DNA of 64,000 nucleotides, taken from assembly GCA_039707655.1 (NCBI GenBank), contig CM077664.1:25284781-25348780 (forward strand), given 5' to 3'. Under the pieces are notes generated by a model. The model did no database searches and was not told where the DNA came from. It was given only the letters and a program-made list of their open reading frames with translations. Source of the stretch: Elymus sibiricus. Taxonomy: Eukaryota; Streptophyta; Magnoliopsida; Poales; Poaceae. The position numbers and the translations under genes were made by a program. Positions 10,457 through 22,928 of this stretch are shown here, one piece after another. Position 1 is the stretch's first letter, and the number at the start of each line of letters is the position of its first letter.

Positions 10457-10990
10457 CTACGTTTTTTGACCCTTTGGAAGGAAATCTGAGTCCTTTACAT
10501 GTACGGGAAGACCAGCCGCCCTTTATATATGTTGGGGTGATGGCCGATTAAACACACAATCGATCTATCAATACAATCTACTTTTCATGTACCTTTTCTT
10601 TCTTCTTTCTACTTTTCTTGCCAAGCTCTAGAAACCCTAGGGTGCGGTTTATCTTTGCTGCTTTGCGCTGAAAAGCAGTCGTCTCTCCTCTCCGAAATTG
10701 AGGAACCCCTTTGTTGCTTTGCTTGGAAAGCATCCGTCCCTTGCCACGAAAGCGCGAGGATTATCCCTTTGTTGCTTTGCTCGTAAAGCATCCGTTTATC
10801 GTACACGAAAGTACGGGTGGCGACTCCGTTATTCAATACATTGCGCGGTGCAATTTTGTGTTGCGCGTTGACAAATTTCTTCGCCAACACAAATTGGCGA
10901 CTCCGCTGGGGACGAAAGCTTTGAACGGTCTCCGGCCCGTTCTTGATTCGAAGAGATCGTCATCTAGGGTTTGCAATCTACAAAGGTAAC

Positions 10991-11650
10991 ATGAATACCC
11001 AATTCCATACTGTAGATGCAAATATCTCATATGGTGTTACTAGATCATTCAATGACTATACTTTATCGGCCAGCCCTAGTTTTTCCAATCATGCATCTAA
11101 TCACGTGCATAGGCCGATTCAAAGTAATTTACATGCTTCAAGTTTTTACGATACTAGTAACATGCACCATATATACTCCAACTCTCATGCATCGGCAACC
11201 CCACAAATCCATATGCCGATGAACAACATGATGGGTTTGGTTAATCAATTTGAGCATAATGAGCATAATGTATCGGCTAGCCCTAGTTTTATCAATCATG
11301 CATCTAATTATGTGCAAGGGCCGATGCGAAATAATCTTCATGCTTCAAATTCTTATGATACTAGTAACATACACCATATGTATCCCAACTCTCATGCATC
11401 GGCAACCCCACAAATTCATATGCCGATGAACAACATGATGAGTTCAGTTAATCCAGTTGAAACACCTCATGTTGAAATTTTCAGTAATATGCAAAAAAGT
11501 GTTTCACCTTTTTATTCATCGGCAACTAATTTGCAATATGTGAATCCAACCTTGCCGATGGATGGGAGAATTGGCCATGCTAACCCAGAACGGTACTACC
11601 GCTTGCCTATAGCCGCACAGCTTCGGGTAGATCGGAAAATCCGAGTTTGA
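10991..11650 (+). CDS. Array ORF copy 10
   Basis: Coding variants as in copy 9; the leader GCTTGGAAAG is shared with copies 11 and 12. Confidence 0.5.
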   Translation: MNTQFHTVDANISYGVTRSFNDYTLSASPSFSNHASNHVHRPIQSNLHASSFYDTSNMHHIYSNSHASATPQIHMPMNNMMGLVNQFEHNEHNVSASPSFINHASNYVQGPMRNNLHASNSYDTSNIHHMYPNSHASATPQIHMPMNNMMSSVNPVETPHVEIFSNMQKSVSPFYSSATNLQYVNPTLPMDGRIGHANPERYYRLPIAAQLRVDRKIRV

Positions 11651-12184
11651 CTACGTTTTTTGACCCTTTGGAAGGAAATCTGAGTCCTTTACATGTACGG
11701 GAAGACCAGCCGCCCTTTATATATGTTGGGGTGATGGCCGATTAAACACACAATCGATCTATCAATACAATCTACTTTTCATGTACCTTTTCTTTCTTCT
11801 TTCTACTTTTCTTGCCAAGCTCTAGAAACCCTAGGGTGCGGTTTATCTTTGCTGCTTTGCGCTGAAAAGCAGTCGTCTCTCCTCTCCGAAATTGAGGAAC
11901 CCCTTTGTTGCTTTGCTTGGAAAGCATCCGTCCCTTGCCACGAAAGCGCGAGGATTATCCCTTTGTTGCTTTGCTCGTAAAGCATCCGTTTATCGTACAC
12001 GAAAGTACGGGTGGCGACTCCGTTATTCAATACATTGCGCGGTGCAATTTTGTGTTGCGCGTTGACAAATTTCTTCGCCAACACAAATTGGCGACTCCGC
12101 TGGGGACGAAAGCTTTGAACGGTCTCCGGCCCGTTCTTGATTCGAAGAGATCGTCATCTAGGGTTTGCAATCTACAAAGGTAAC

Positions 12185-12844
12185 ATGAATACCCAATTCC
12201 ATACTGTAGATGCAAATATCTCATATGGTGTTACTAGATCATTCAATGACTATACTTTATCGGCCAGCCCTAGTTTTTCCAATCATGCATCTAATCACGT
12301 GCATAGGCCGATTCAAAGTAATTTACATGCTTCAAGTTTTTACGATACTAGTAACATGCACCATATATACTCCAACTCTCATGCATCGGCAACCCCACAA
12401 ATCCATATGCCGATGAACAACATGATGGGTTTGGTTAATCAATTTGAGCATAATGAGCATAATGTATCGGCTAGCCCTAGTTTTATCAATCATGCATCTA
12501 ATTATGTGCAAGGGCCGATGCGAAATAATCTTCATGCTTCAAATTCTTATGATACTAGTAACATACACCATATGTATCCCAACTCTCATGCATCGGCAAC
12601 CCCACAAATTCATATGCCGATGAACAACATGATGAGTTCAGTTAATCCAGTTGAAACACCTCATGTTGAAATTTTCAGTAATATGCAAAAAAGTGTTTCA
12701 CCTTTTTATTCATCGGCAACTAATTTGCAATATGTGAATCCAACCTTGCCGATGGATGGGAGAATTGGCCATGCTAACCCAGAACGGTACTACCGCTTGC
12801 CTATAGCCGCACAGCTTCGGGTAGATCGGAAAATCCGAGTTTGA
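12185..12844 (+). CDS. Array ORF copy 11
   Basis: I see no difference from copy 10 in leader or ORF. Confidence 0.5.
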   Translation: MNTQFHTVDANISYGVTRSFNDYTLSASPSFSNHASNHVHRPIQSNLHASSFYDTSNMHHIYSNSHASATPQIHMPMNNMMGLVNQFEHNEHNVSASPSFINHASNYVQGPMRNNLHASNSYDTSNIHHMYPNSHASATPQIHMPMNNMMSSVNPVETPHVEIFSNMQKSVSPFYSSATNLQYVNPTLPMDGRIGHANPERYYRLPIAAQLRVDRKIRV

Positions 12845-13378
12845 CTACGTTTTTTGACCCTTTGGAAGGAAATCTGAGTCCTTTACATGTACGGGAAGAC
12901 CAGCCGCCCTTTATATATGTTGGGGTGATGGCCGATTAAACACACAATCGATCTATCAATACAATCTACTTTTCATGTACCTTTTCTTTCTTCTTTCTAC
13001 TTTTCTTGCCAAGCTCTAGAAACCCTAGGGTGCGGTTTATCTTTGCTGCTTTGCGCTGAAAAGCAGTCGTCTCTCCTCTCCGAAATTGAGGAACCCCTTT
13101 GTTGCTTTGCTTGGAAAGCATCCGTCCCTTGCCACGAAAGCGCGAGGATTATCCCTTTGTTGCTTTGCTCGTAAAGCATCCGTTTATCGTACACGAAAGT
13201 ACGGGTGGCGACTCCGTTATTCAATACATTGCGCGGTGCAATTTTGTGTTGCGCGTTGACAAATTTCTTCGCCAACACAAATTGGCGACTCCGCTGGGGA
13301 CGAAAGCTTTGAACGGTCTCCGGCCCGTTCTTGATTCGAAGAGATCGTCATCTAGGGTTTGCAATCTACAAAGGTAAC

Positions 13379-14038
13379 ATGAATACCCAATTCCATACTG
13401 TAGATGCAAATATCTCATATGGTGTTACTAGATCATTCAATGACTATACTTTATCGGCCAGCCCTAGTTTTTCCAATCATGCATCTAATCACGTGCATAG
13501 GCCGATTCAAAGTAATTTACATGCTTCAAGTTTTTACGATACTAGTAACATGCACCATATATACTCCAACTCTCATGCATCGGCAACCCCACAAATCCAT
13601 ATGCCGATGAACAACATGATGGGTTTGGTTAATCAATTTGAGCATAATGAGCATAATGTATCGGCTAGCCCTAGTTTCATCAATCATGCATCTAATTATG
13701 TGCAAGGGCCGATGCGAAATAATCTTCGTGCTTCAAATTCTTATGATACTAGTAACATACACCATATGTATCCCAACTCTCATGCATCGGCAACCCCACA
13801 AATTCATATGCCGATGAACAACATGATGAGTTCAGTTAATCCAGTTGAAACACCTCATGTTGAAATTTTCAGTAATATCCAAAAAAGTGTTTCACCTTTT
13901 TATTCATCGGCAACTAATTTGCAATATGTGAATCCAACCTTGCCGATGGATAGGAGAATTGGCCATGCTAGCCCAGAATGGTACTACCGCTTGCCTATAG
14001 CCGCACAGGTTTGGGTAGATCGGAAAATCCGAGTTTGA
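13379..14038 (+). CDS. Array ORF copy 12, recombinant unit
   Basis: The leader is of the copy 10-11 type (GCTTGGAAAG), but the ORF variants NNLRAS, SNIQKS, MDRRIG and PEWYY belong with copy 13. The switch falls inside the unit, as expected after unequal exchange or conversion. QVWVD is private. Confidence 0.5.
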   Translation: MNTQFHTVDANISYGVTRSFNDYTLSASPSFSNHASNHVHRPIQSNLHASSFYDTSNMHHIYSNSHASATPQIHMPMNNMMGLVNQFEHNEHNVSASPSFINHASNYVQGPMRNNLRASNSYDTSNIHHMYPNSHASATPQIHMPMNNMMSSVNPVETPHVEIFSNIQKSVSPFYSSATNLQYVNPTLPMDRRIGHASPEWYYRLPIAAQVWVDRKIRV

Positions 14039-14572
14039 CTACGTTTTTTGACCCTTTGGAAGGAAATCTGAGTCCTTTACATGTACGGGAAGACCAGCCG
14101 CCCTTTATATATGTTGGGGTGATGGCCGATTAAACACACAATCGATCTATCAATACAATCTACTTTTCATGTACCTTTTCTTTCTTCTTTCTACTTTTCT
14201 TGCCAAGCTCTAGAAACCCTAGGGTGCGGTTTATCTTTGCTGCTTTGCACTGAAAAGCAGTCGTCTCTCCTCTCCGAAATTGAGGAACCCCTTTGTTGCT
14301 TTGCTCGGAAAGCATCCGTCCCTTGCCACGAAAGCGCGAGGATTATCCCTTTGTTGCTTTGCTCGTAAAGCATCCGTTTATCGTACACGAAAGTACGGTT
14401 GGCGACTCCGTTATTCAATACATTGCGCGGTGCAATTTTGTGTTGCACGTTGACAAATTTCTTTGCCAACACAAATTGGCGACTCCGCTGGGGACGAAAG
14501 CTTTGAACGGCCTCCGGCCCGTTCTTGATTCGAAGAGATCGTCATCTAGGGTTTGCAATCTACAAAGGTAAC

Positions 14573-15232
14573 ATGAATACCCAATTCCATACTGTAGATG
14601 CAAATATCTCATATGGTGTTACTAGATCATTCAATGACTATACCTTATCGGCCAGCCCTAGTTTTTCCAATCATGCATCTAATCACGTGCATAGGCCGAT
14701 TCAAAGTAATTTACATGCTTCAAGTTTTTATGATACTAGTAACATGCACCATATATACTCCAACTCTCATGCATCGGCAACCCCACAAATCCATATGCCG
14801 ATGAACAACATGATGGGTTTGGTTAATCAATTTGAGCATAATGAGCATAATGTATCGGCTAGCCCTAGTTTCATCAATCATGCATCTAATTATGTGCAAG
14901 GGCCGATGCGAAATAATCTTCGTGCTTCAAATTCTTATGATACTAGTAACATACACCATATGTATCCCAACTCTCATGCATCGGCAACCCCACAAATTCA
15001 TATGCCGATGAACAACATGATGAGTTCAGTTAATCCAGTTGAAACACCTCATGTTGAAATTTTCAGTAATATCCAAAAAAGTGTTTCACCTTTTTATTCA
15101 TCGGCAACTAATTTGCAATATGTGAATCCAACCTTGCCGATGGATAGGAGAATTGGCCATGCTAGCCCAGAATGGTACTACCGCTTGCCTATAGCCGCAC
15201 AGGTTCGGGTAGATCGGAAAATCCGAGTTTGA
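14573..15232 (+). CDS. Array ORF copy 13
   Basis: Shares NNLRAS, SNIQKS, MDRRIG and PEWYY with copy 12. The leader has GCACTGAAAAG, shared with copy 14. Confidence 0.5.
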   Translation: MNTQFHTVDANISYGVTRSFNDYTLSASPSFSNHASNHVHRPIQSNLHASSFYDTSNMHHIYSNSHASATPQIHMPMNNMMGLVNQFEHNEHNVSASPSFINHASNYVQGPMRNNLRASNSYDTSNIHHMYPNSHASATPQIHMPMNNMMSSVNPVETPHVEIFSNIQKSVSPFYSSATNLQYVNPTLPMDRRIGHASPEWYYRLPIAAQVRVDRKIRV

Positions 15233-15766
15233 CTACGTTTTTTGACCCTTTGGAAGGAAATCTGAGTCCTTTACATGTACGGGAAGACCAGCCGCCCTTT
15301 ATATATGTTGGGGTGATGGCCGATTAAACACACAATCGATCTATCAATACAATCTAATTTTCATGTACCTTTTCTTTCTTCTTTCTACTTTTCTTGCCAA
15401 GCTCTAGAAACCCTAGGGTGCGGTTTATCTTTGCTGCTTTGCACTGAAAAGCAGTCGTCTCTCCTCTCCGAAATTGAGGAACCCCTTTGTTGCTTTGCTC
15501 GGAAAGCATCCGTCCCTTGCCACGAAAGCGCGAGGATTATCCCTTTGTTGCTTTGCTCGTAAAGCATCCGTTTATCGTACACGAAAGTACGGTTGGCGAC
15601 TCCGTTATTCAATACATTGCGCGGTGCAATTTTGTGTTGCACGTTGACAAATTTCTTCGCCAACACAAATTGGCGACTCCGCTGGGGACGAAAGCTTTGA
15701 ACGGTCTCCGGCCCGTTCTTGATTCGAAGAGATCGTCATCTAGGGTTTGCAATCTACAAAGGTAAC

Positions 15767-16426
15767 ATGAATACCCAATTCCATACTGTAGATGCAAATA
15801 TCTCATATGGTGTTACTAGATCATTCAATGACTATACCTTATCGGCCAGCCCTAGTTTTTCCAATCATGCATCTAATCACGTGCATAGGCCGATTCAAAG
15901 TAATTTACAGGCTTCAAGTTTTTACGATACTAGTAACATGCACCATATATACTCCAACTCTCATGCATCGGCAACCCCACAAATCCATATGCCGATGAAC
16001 AACATGATGGGTTTGGTTAATCAATTTGAGCATAATGAGCATAATGTATCGGCTAGCCCTAGTTTTATCAATCATGCATCTAATTATGTGCAAGGGCCGA
16101 TGCGAAATAATCTTCATGCTTCAAATTCTTATGATACTAGTAACATACACCATATGTATCCCAACTCTCATGCATCGGCAACCCCACAAATTCATATGCC
16201 GATGAACAACATGATGAGTTCAGTTAATCCAGTTGAAACACCTCATGTTGAAATTTTCAGTAATATGCAAAAAAGTGTTTCACCTTTTTATTCATCGGCA
16301 ACTAATTTGCAATATGTGAATCCAACCTTGCCGATGGATGGGAGAATTGGCCATGCTAGCCCAGAACGGTACTACCGCTTGCCTATAGCCGCACAGGTTC
16401 GGGTAGATCGGAAAATCCGAGTTTGA
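15767..16426 (+). CDS. Array ORF copy 14
   Basis: Private NLQASS change; TACCTTATCG (silent) is shared with copies 13 and 15. Confidence 0.5.
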   Translation: MNTQFHTVDANISYGVTRSFNDYTLSASPSFSNHASNHVHRPIQSNLQASSFYDTSNMHHIYSNSHASATPQIHMPMNNMMGLVNQFEHNEHNVSASPSFINHASNYVQGPMRNNLHASNSYDTSNIHHMYPNSHASATPQIHMPMNNMMSSVNPVETPHVEIFSNMQKSVSPFYSSATNLQYVNPTLPMDGRIGHASPERYYRLPIAAQVRVDRKIRV

Positions 16427-16960
16427 CTACGTTTTTTGACCCTTAGGAAGGAAATCTGAGTCCTTTACATGTACGGGAAGACCAGCCGCCCTTTATATAT
16501 CTTGGGGTGATGGCCGATTAAACACACAATCGATCTATCAATACAATCTACTTTTCATATACCTTTTCTTTCTTCTTTCTACTTTTCTTGCCAAGCTCTA
16601 GAAACCCTAGGGTGCGGTTTATCTTTGCTGCTTTGCGCTGAAAAGCAGTCGTCTCTCCTCTCCGAAATTGAGGAACCCCTTTGTTGCTTTGCTCGGAAAG
16701 CATCCGTCCCTTGCCACGAGAGCGCGAGGATTATCCCTTTGTTGCTTTGCTCGTGAAGCATCCGTTTATCGTACACGAAAGTACGGTTGGCGACTCCGTT
16801 ATTCAATACATTGCGCGGTGCAATTTTGTGTTGCGCGTTGACAAATTTCTTCGCCAACACAAATTGGCGACTCCGCTGGGGACGAAAGCTTGGAACGGTC
16901 TCCGGCCCGTTCTTGATTCGAAGAGATCGTCATCTAGGGTTTGCAATCTACAAAGGTAAC

Positions 16961-17620
16961 ATGAATACCCAATTCCATACTGTAGATGCAAATATCTCAT
17001 ATGGTGTTACTAGATCATTCAATGACTATACCTTATCGGCCAGCCCTAGTTTTTCCAATCATGCATCTAATCACGTGCATAGGCCGATTCAAAGTAATTT
17101 ACATGCTTCAAGTTTTTACGATACTAGTAACATGCACCATATATACTCCAACTCTCATGCATCGGCAACCCCACAAATCCATATGCCGATGAACAACATG
17201 ATGGGTTTGGTTAATCAATTTGAGCATAATGAGCATAATGTATCGGCTAGCCCTAGTTTTATCAATCATGCATCTAATTATGTGCAAGGGCCGATGCGAA
17301 ATAATCTTCATGCTTCAAATTCTTATGATACTAGTAACATACACCATATGTATCCCAACTCTCATGCATCGGCAACCCCACAAATTCATATGCCGATGAA
17401 CAACATGATGAGTTCAGTTAATCCAGTTGAAACACCTCATGTTGAAATTTTCAGTAATATGCAAAAAAGTGTTTCACCTTTTTATTCATCGGCAACTAAT
17501 TTGCAATATGTGAATCCAACCTTGCCGATGGATGGGAGAATTGGCCATGCTAGCCCAGAACGGTACTACCGCTTGCCTATAGCCGCACAGGTTCGGGTAG
17601 ATCGGAAAATCCGAGTTTGA
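16961..17620 (+). CDS. Array ORF copy 15, upstream frame opened
   Basis: The ORF matches the reference protein. CTTGGAACGG in the leader (shared with 16 and 17) removes an in-frame TGA, so the frame is open upstream through the primer site to 16787. No upstream ATG was found in that stretch, so the ATG at 16961 is kept. Confidence 0.5.
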   Translation: MNTQFHTVDANISYGVTRSFNDYTLSASPSFSNHASNHVHRPIQSNLHASSFYDTSNMHHIYSNSHASATPQIHMPMNNMMGLVNQFEHNEHNVSASPSFINHASNYVQGPMRNNLHASNSYDTSNIHHMYPNSHASATPQIHMPMNNMMSSVNPVETPHVEIFSNMQKSVSPFYSSATNLQYVNPTLPMDGRIGHASPERYYRLPIAAQVRVDRKIRV

Positions 17621-18154
17621 CTACGTTTTTTGACCCTTTGGAAGGAAATCTGAGTCCTTTACATGTACGGGAAGACCAGCCGCCCTTTATATATGTTGGG
17701 GTGATGGCCGATTAAACACACAATCGATCTATCAATACAATCTACTTTTCATGTACCTTTTCTTTCTTCTTTCTACTTTTCTTGCCAAGCTCTAGAAACC
17801 CTAGGGTGCGGTTTATCTTTGCTGCTTTGCGCTGAAAAGCAGTCGTCTCTCCTCTCCGAAATTGAGGAACCCCTTTGTTGCTTTGCTCGGAAAGCATCCG
17901 TCCCTTGCCACGAAAGCGCGAGGATTATCCCTTTGTTGCTTTGCTCGTAAAGCATCCGTTTATCGTACACGAAAGTACGGGTGGCGACTCCGTTATTCAA
18001 TACATTGCGCGGTGCAATTTTGTGTTGCGCGTTGACAAATTTCTTCGCCAACACAAATTGGCGACTCCGCTGGGGACGAAAGCTTGGAACGGTCTCCGGC
18101 CCGTTCTTGATTCGAAGAGATCGTCATCTACGGTTTGCAATCTACAAAGGTAAC

Positions 18155-18826
18155 ATGAATACCCAATTCCATACTGCAGATGCAAATATCTCATATGGTG
18201 TTACTAGATCATTCAATGACTATACTTTATCGGCCAGCCCTAGTTTTTCCAATCATGCATCTAATCACGTGCATAGGCCGATTCAAAGTAATTTACATGC
18301 TTCAAGTTTTTACGATACTAGTAACATGCACCATATATACTCCAACTCTCATGCATCGGCAACCCCACAAATCCATATGCCGATGAACAACATGATGGGT
18401 TTGGTTAATCAATTTGAGCATAATGAGCATAATGTATCGGCTAGCCCTAGTTTTATAAATCATGCATCTAATTATGTGCAAGGGCCGATGCGAAATAATC
18501 TTCATGCTTCAAATTCTTATGATACTAGTAACATACACCATATGTATCCCAACTCTCATGCATCGGCAACCCCACAAATTCATATGCCGATGAACAACAT
18601 GATGAGTTCAGTTAATCCAGTTGAAACACCTCATGTTCAAATTTTCAGTAATATGCAAAAAAGTGTTTCACCTTTTTATTCATCGGCAACTAATTTGCAA
18701 TATGTGAATCCAACCTTGCCGATGGATGGGAGAATTGGCCATGCTAGCCCAGAACGGTACTACCGCTTGCCTATAGCCGCACAGGTTCGGGTAGATCGGA
18801 AATCCGAGTTTGACTACGTTTTTTGA
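18155..18826 (+). CDS. Array ORF copy 16, altered C-terminus
   Basis: A 1-bp deletion near 18800 (GGAAATCC for GGAAAATCC) replaces the last residues by SEFDYVF and adds four codons. HTADA and HVQIF are shared with copy 17. Confidence 0.5.
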   Translation: MNTQFHTADANISYGVTRSFNDYTLSASPSFSNHASNHVHRPIQSNLHASSFYDTSNMHHIYSNSHASATPQIHMPMNNMMGLVNQFEHNEHNVSASPSFINHASNYVQGPMRNNLHASNSYDTSNIHHMYPNSHASATPQIHMPMNNMMSSVNPVETPHVQIFSNMQKSVSPFYSSATNLQYVNPTLPMDGRIGHASPERYYRLPIAAQVRVDRKSEFDYVF

Positions 18827-19347
18827 CCCTTTGGAAGGAAATCTGAGTCCTTTACATGTACGGGAAGACCAGCCGCCCTTTATATATGTTGGGGTGATGG
18901 CCGATTAAACACACAATCGATCTATCAATACAATCTACTTTTCATGTACCTTTTCTTTCTTCTTTCTACTTTTCTTGCCAAGCTCTAGAAACCCTAGGGT
19001 GCGGTTTATCTTTGCTGCTTTGCGCTGAAAAGCAGTCGTCTCTCCTCTCCGAAATTGAGGAACCCCTTTGTTGCTTTGCAAGGAAAGCATCCGTCCCTTG
19101 CCACGAAAGCGCGAGGATTATCCCTTTGTTGCTTTGCTCGTAAAGCATCCGTTTATCGTACACGAAAGTACGGGTGGCGACTCCGTTATTCAATACATTG
19201 CGCGGTGCAATTTTGTGTTGCGCGTTGACAAATTTCTTCGCCAACACAAATTGGCGACTCCGCTGGGGACGAAAGCTTGGAACGGTCTCCGGCCCGTTCT
19301 TGATTCGAAGAGATCGTCATCTACGGTTTGCAATCTACAAAGGTAAC

Positions 19348-20019
19348 ATGAATACCCAATTCCATACTGCAGATGCAAATATCTCATATGGTGTTACTAG
19401 ATCATTCAATGACTATACTTTATCGGCCAGCCCTAGTTTTTCCAATTATGCATCTAATCACGTGCATAGGCCGATTCAAAGTAATTTACATGCTTCAAGT
19501 TTTTACGATACTAGTAACATGCACCATATATACTCCAACTCTCATGCATCGGCAACCCCACAAATCCATATGCCGATGAACAACATGATGGGTTTGGTTA
19601 ATCAATTTGAGCATAATGAGCATAATGTATCGGCTAGCCCTAGTTTTATCAATCATGCATCTAATTATGTGCAAGGGCCGATGCGAAATAATCTTCATGC
19701 TTCAAATTCTTATGATACTAGTAACATACACCATATGTATCCCAACTCTCATGCATCGGCAACCCCACAAATTCATATGCCGATGAACAACATGATGAGT
19801 TCAGTTAATCCAGTTGAAACACCTCATGTTCAAATTTTCAGTAATATGCAAAAAAGTGTTTCACCTTTTTATTCATCGGCAACTAATTTGCAATATGTGA
19901 ATCCAACCTTGCCGATGGATGGGAGAATTGGCCATGCTAGCCCAGAACGGTACTACCGCTTGCCTATAGCCGCACAGGTTCGGGTAGATCGGAAATCCGA
20001 GTTTGACTACGTTTTTTGA
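19348..20019 (+). CDS. Array ORF copy 17, altered C-terminus
   Basis: Same deletion and end as copy 16, plus SNYASN. Confidence 0.5.
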   Translation: MNTQFHTADANISYGVTRSFNDYTLSASPSFSNYASNHVHRPIQSNLHASSFYDTSNMHHIYSNSHASATPQIHMPMNNMMGLVNQFEHNEHNVSASPSFINHASNYVQGPMRNNLHASNSYDTSNIHHMYPNSHASATPQIHMPMNNMMSSVNPVETPHVQIFSNMQKSVSPFYSSATNLQYVNPTLPMDGRIGHASPERYYRLPIAAQVRVDRKSEFDYVF

Positions 20020-20540
20020 CCCTTTGGAAGGAAATCTGAGTCCTTTACATGTACGGGAAGACCAGCCGCCCTTTATATATGTTGGGGTGATGGCCGATTA
20101 AACACACAATCGATCTATCAATACAATCTACTTTTCATGTACCTTTTCTTTCTTCTTTCTACTTTTCTTGCCAAGCTCTAGAAACCCTAGGGTGCGGTTT
20201 ATCTTAGCTGCTTTGCGCTGAAAAGCAGTCGTCTCTCCTCTCCGAAATTGAGGAACCCCTTTGTTGCTTTGCTCGGAAAGCATCCGTCCCTTGCCACGAA
20301 AGCGCGAGGATTATCCCTTTGTTGCTTTGCTCGTAAAGCATCCGTTTATCGTACACGAAAGTACGGGTGGCGACTCCGTTATTCAATACATTGCGCGGTG
20401 CAATTTTGTGTTGCGCGTTGACAAATTTCTTCGCCAACACAAATTGGCGACTCCGCTGGGGACGAAAGCTTTGAACGGTCTCCGGCCCGTTCTTGATTCG
20501 AAGAGATCGTCATCTAGGGTTTGCAATCTACAAAGGTAAC

Positions 20541-21200
20541 ATGAATACCCAATTCCATACTGTAGATGCAAATATCTCATATGGTGTTACTAGATCATTC
20601 AATGACTATACTTTATCGGCCAGCCCTAGTTTTTCCAATCATGCATCTAATCACGTGCATAGGCCGATTCAAAGTAATTTACATGCTTCAAGTTTTTACG
20701 ATACTAGTAACATGCACCATATATACTCCAACTCTCATGCATCGGCAACCCCACAAATCCATATGCCGATGAACAACATGATGGGTTTGGTTAATCAATT
20801 TGAGCATAATGAGCATAATGTATCGGCTAGCCCTAGTTTTATCAATCATGCATCTAATTATGTGCAAGGGCCGATGCGAAATAATCTTCATGCTTCAAAT
20901 TCTTATGATACTAGTAACATACACCATATGTATCCCAACTCTCATGCATCGGCAACCCCACAAATTCAAATGCCGATGAACAACATGATGAGTTCAGTTA
21001 ATCCAGTTGAAACACCTCATGTTCAAATTTTCAGTAATATGCAAAAAAGTGTTTCACCTTTTTATTCATCGGCAACTAATTTGCAATATGTGAATCCAAC
21101 CTTGCCGATGGATGGGAGAATTGGCCATGCTAGCCCAGAACGGTACTACCGCTTGCCTATAGCCGCACAGGTTCGGGTAGATCGGAAAATCCGAGTTTGA
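20541..21200 (+). CDS. Array ORF copy 18
   Basis: Keeps HVQIF but has the normal C-terminus, so it is intermediate between 17 and the rest. IQMPM is private. Confidence 0.5.
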   Translation: MNTQFHTVDANISYGVTRSFNDYTLSASPSFSNHASNHVHRPIQSNLHASSFYDTSNMHHIYSNSHASATPQIHMPMNNMMGLVNQFEHNEHNVSASPSFINHASNYVQGPMRNNLHASNSYDTSNIHHMYPNSHASATPQIQMPMNNMMSSVNPVETPHVQIFSNMQKSVSPFYSSATNLQYVNPTLPMDGRIGHASPERYYRLPIAAQVRVDRKIRV

Positions 21201-21734
21201 CTACGTTTTTTGACCCTTTGGAAGGAAATCTGAGTCCTTTACATGTACGGGAAGACCAGCCGCCCTTTATATATGTTGGGGTGATGGCCGATTAAACACA
21301 CAATCGATCTATCAATACAATCTACTTTTCATGTACCTTTTCTTTCTTCTTTCTACTTTTCTTGCCAAGCTCTAGAAACCCTAGGGTGCGGTTTATCTTT
21401 GCTGCTTTGCGCTGAAAAGCAGTCGTCTCTCCTCTCCGAAATTGAGGAACCCCTTTGTTGCTTTGCTCGGAAAGCATCCGTCCCTTGCCACGAAAGCGCG
21501 AGGATTATCCCTTTGTTGCTTTGCTCATAAAGCATCCGTTTATCGTACACGAAAGTACGGTTGGCGACTCCGTTATTCAATACATTGCGCGGTGCAATTT
21601 TGTGTTGCGCGTTGACAAATTTCTTCGCCAACACAAATTGGCGACTCCGCTGGGGACGAAAGCTTTGAACGGTCTCCGGCCCGTTCTTGATTCGAAGAGA
21701 TCGTCATCTAGGGTTTGCAATCTACAAAGGTAAC

Positions 21735-22394
21735 ATGAATACCCAATTCCATACTGTAGATGCAAATATCTCATATGGTGTTACTAGATCATTCAATGAC
21801 TATACTTTATCGGCCAGCCCTAGTTTTTCCAATCATGCATCTAATCACGTGCATAGGCCGATTCAAAGTAATTTACATGCTTCAAGTTTTTACGATACTA
21901 GTAACATGCACCATATATACTCCAACTCTCATGCATCGGCAACCCCACAAATCCATATGCCGATGAACAACGTGATGGGTTTGGTTAATCAATTTGAGCA
22001 TAATGAGCATAATGTATCGGCTAGCCCTAGTTTTATCAATCATGCATCTAATTATGTGCAAGGGCCGATGCGAAATAATCTTCATGCTTCAAATTCTAAT
22101 GATACTAGTAACATACACCATATGTATCCCAACTCTCATGCATCGGCAACCCCACAAATTCATATGCCGATGAACAACATGATGAGTTCAGTTAATCCAG
22201 TTGAAACACCTCATGTTGAAATTTTCAGTAATATGCAAAAAAGTGTTTCACCTTTTTATTCATCGGCAACTAATTTGCAATATGTGAATCCAACCTTGCC
22301 GATGGATGGGAGAATTGGCCATGCTAGCCCAGAACGGTACTACCGCTTGCCTATAGCCGCACAGGTTCGGGTAGATCGGAAAATCCGAGTTTGA
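21735..22394 (+). CDS. Array ORF copy 19 (first of 5-unit block A)
   Basis: NNVMGL and NSNDTS recur only in copy 24, exactly 5970 bp downstream. Confidence 0.5.
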   Translation: MNTQFHTVDANISYGVTRSFNDYTLSASPSFSNHASNHVHRPIQSNLHASSFYDTSNMHHIYSNSHASATPQIHMPMNNVMGLVNQFEHNEHNVSASPSFINHASNYVQGPMRNNLHASNSNDTSNIHHMYPNSHASATPQIHMPMNNMMSSVNPVETPHVEIFSNMQKSVSPFYSSATNLQYVNPTLPMDGRIGHASPERYYRLPIAAQVRVDRKIRV

Positions 22395-22928
22395 CTACGT
22401 TTTTTGACCCTTTGGAAGGAAATCTGAGTCCTTTACATGTACGGGAAGACCAGCCGCCCTTTATATATGTTGGGGTGATGGCCGATTAAACACACAATCG
22501 ATCTATCAATACAATCTAGTTTTCATGTACCTTTTCTTTCTTCTTTCTACTTTTCTTGCCAAGCTCTAGAAACCCTAGGGTGCGGTTTATCTTTGCTGCT
22601 CTGCGCTGAAAAGCAGTCGTCTCTCCTCTCCGAAATTGAGGAACCCCTTTGTTGCGTTGCTCGGAAAGCATCCGTCCCTTGCCACGAAAGCGCGAGGATT
22701 ATCCCTTTGTTGCTTTGCTCGTGAAGCATCCGTTTATCGTACACGAAAGTACGGTTGGCTACTCCGTTATTCAATACATTGCGCGGTGCAATTTTGTGTT
22801 GCGCGTTGACAAATTTCTTCGCCAACACAAATTGGCGACTCCGCTGGGGACGAAAGCTTTGAACGGTCTCCGGCCCGTTCTTGATTCGAAGAGATCGTCA
22901 TCTAGGGTTTGCAATCTACAAAGGTAAC

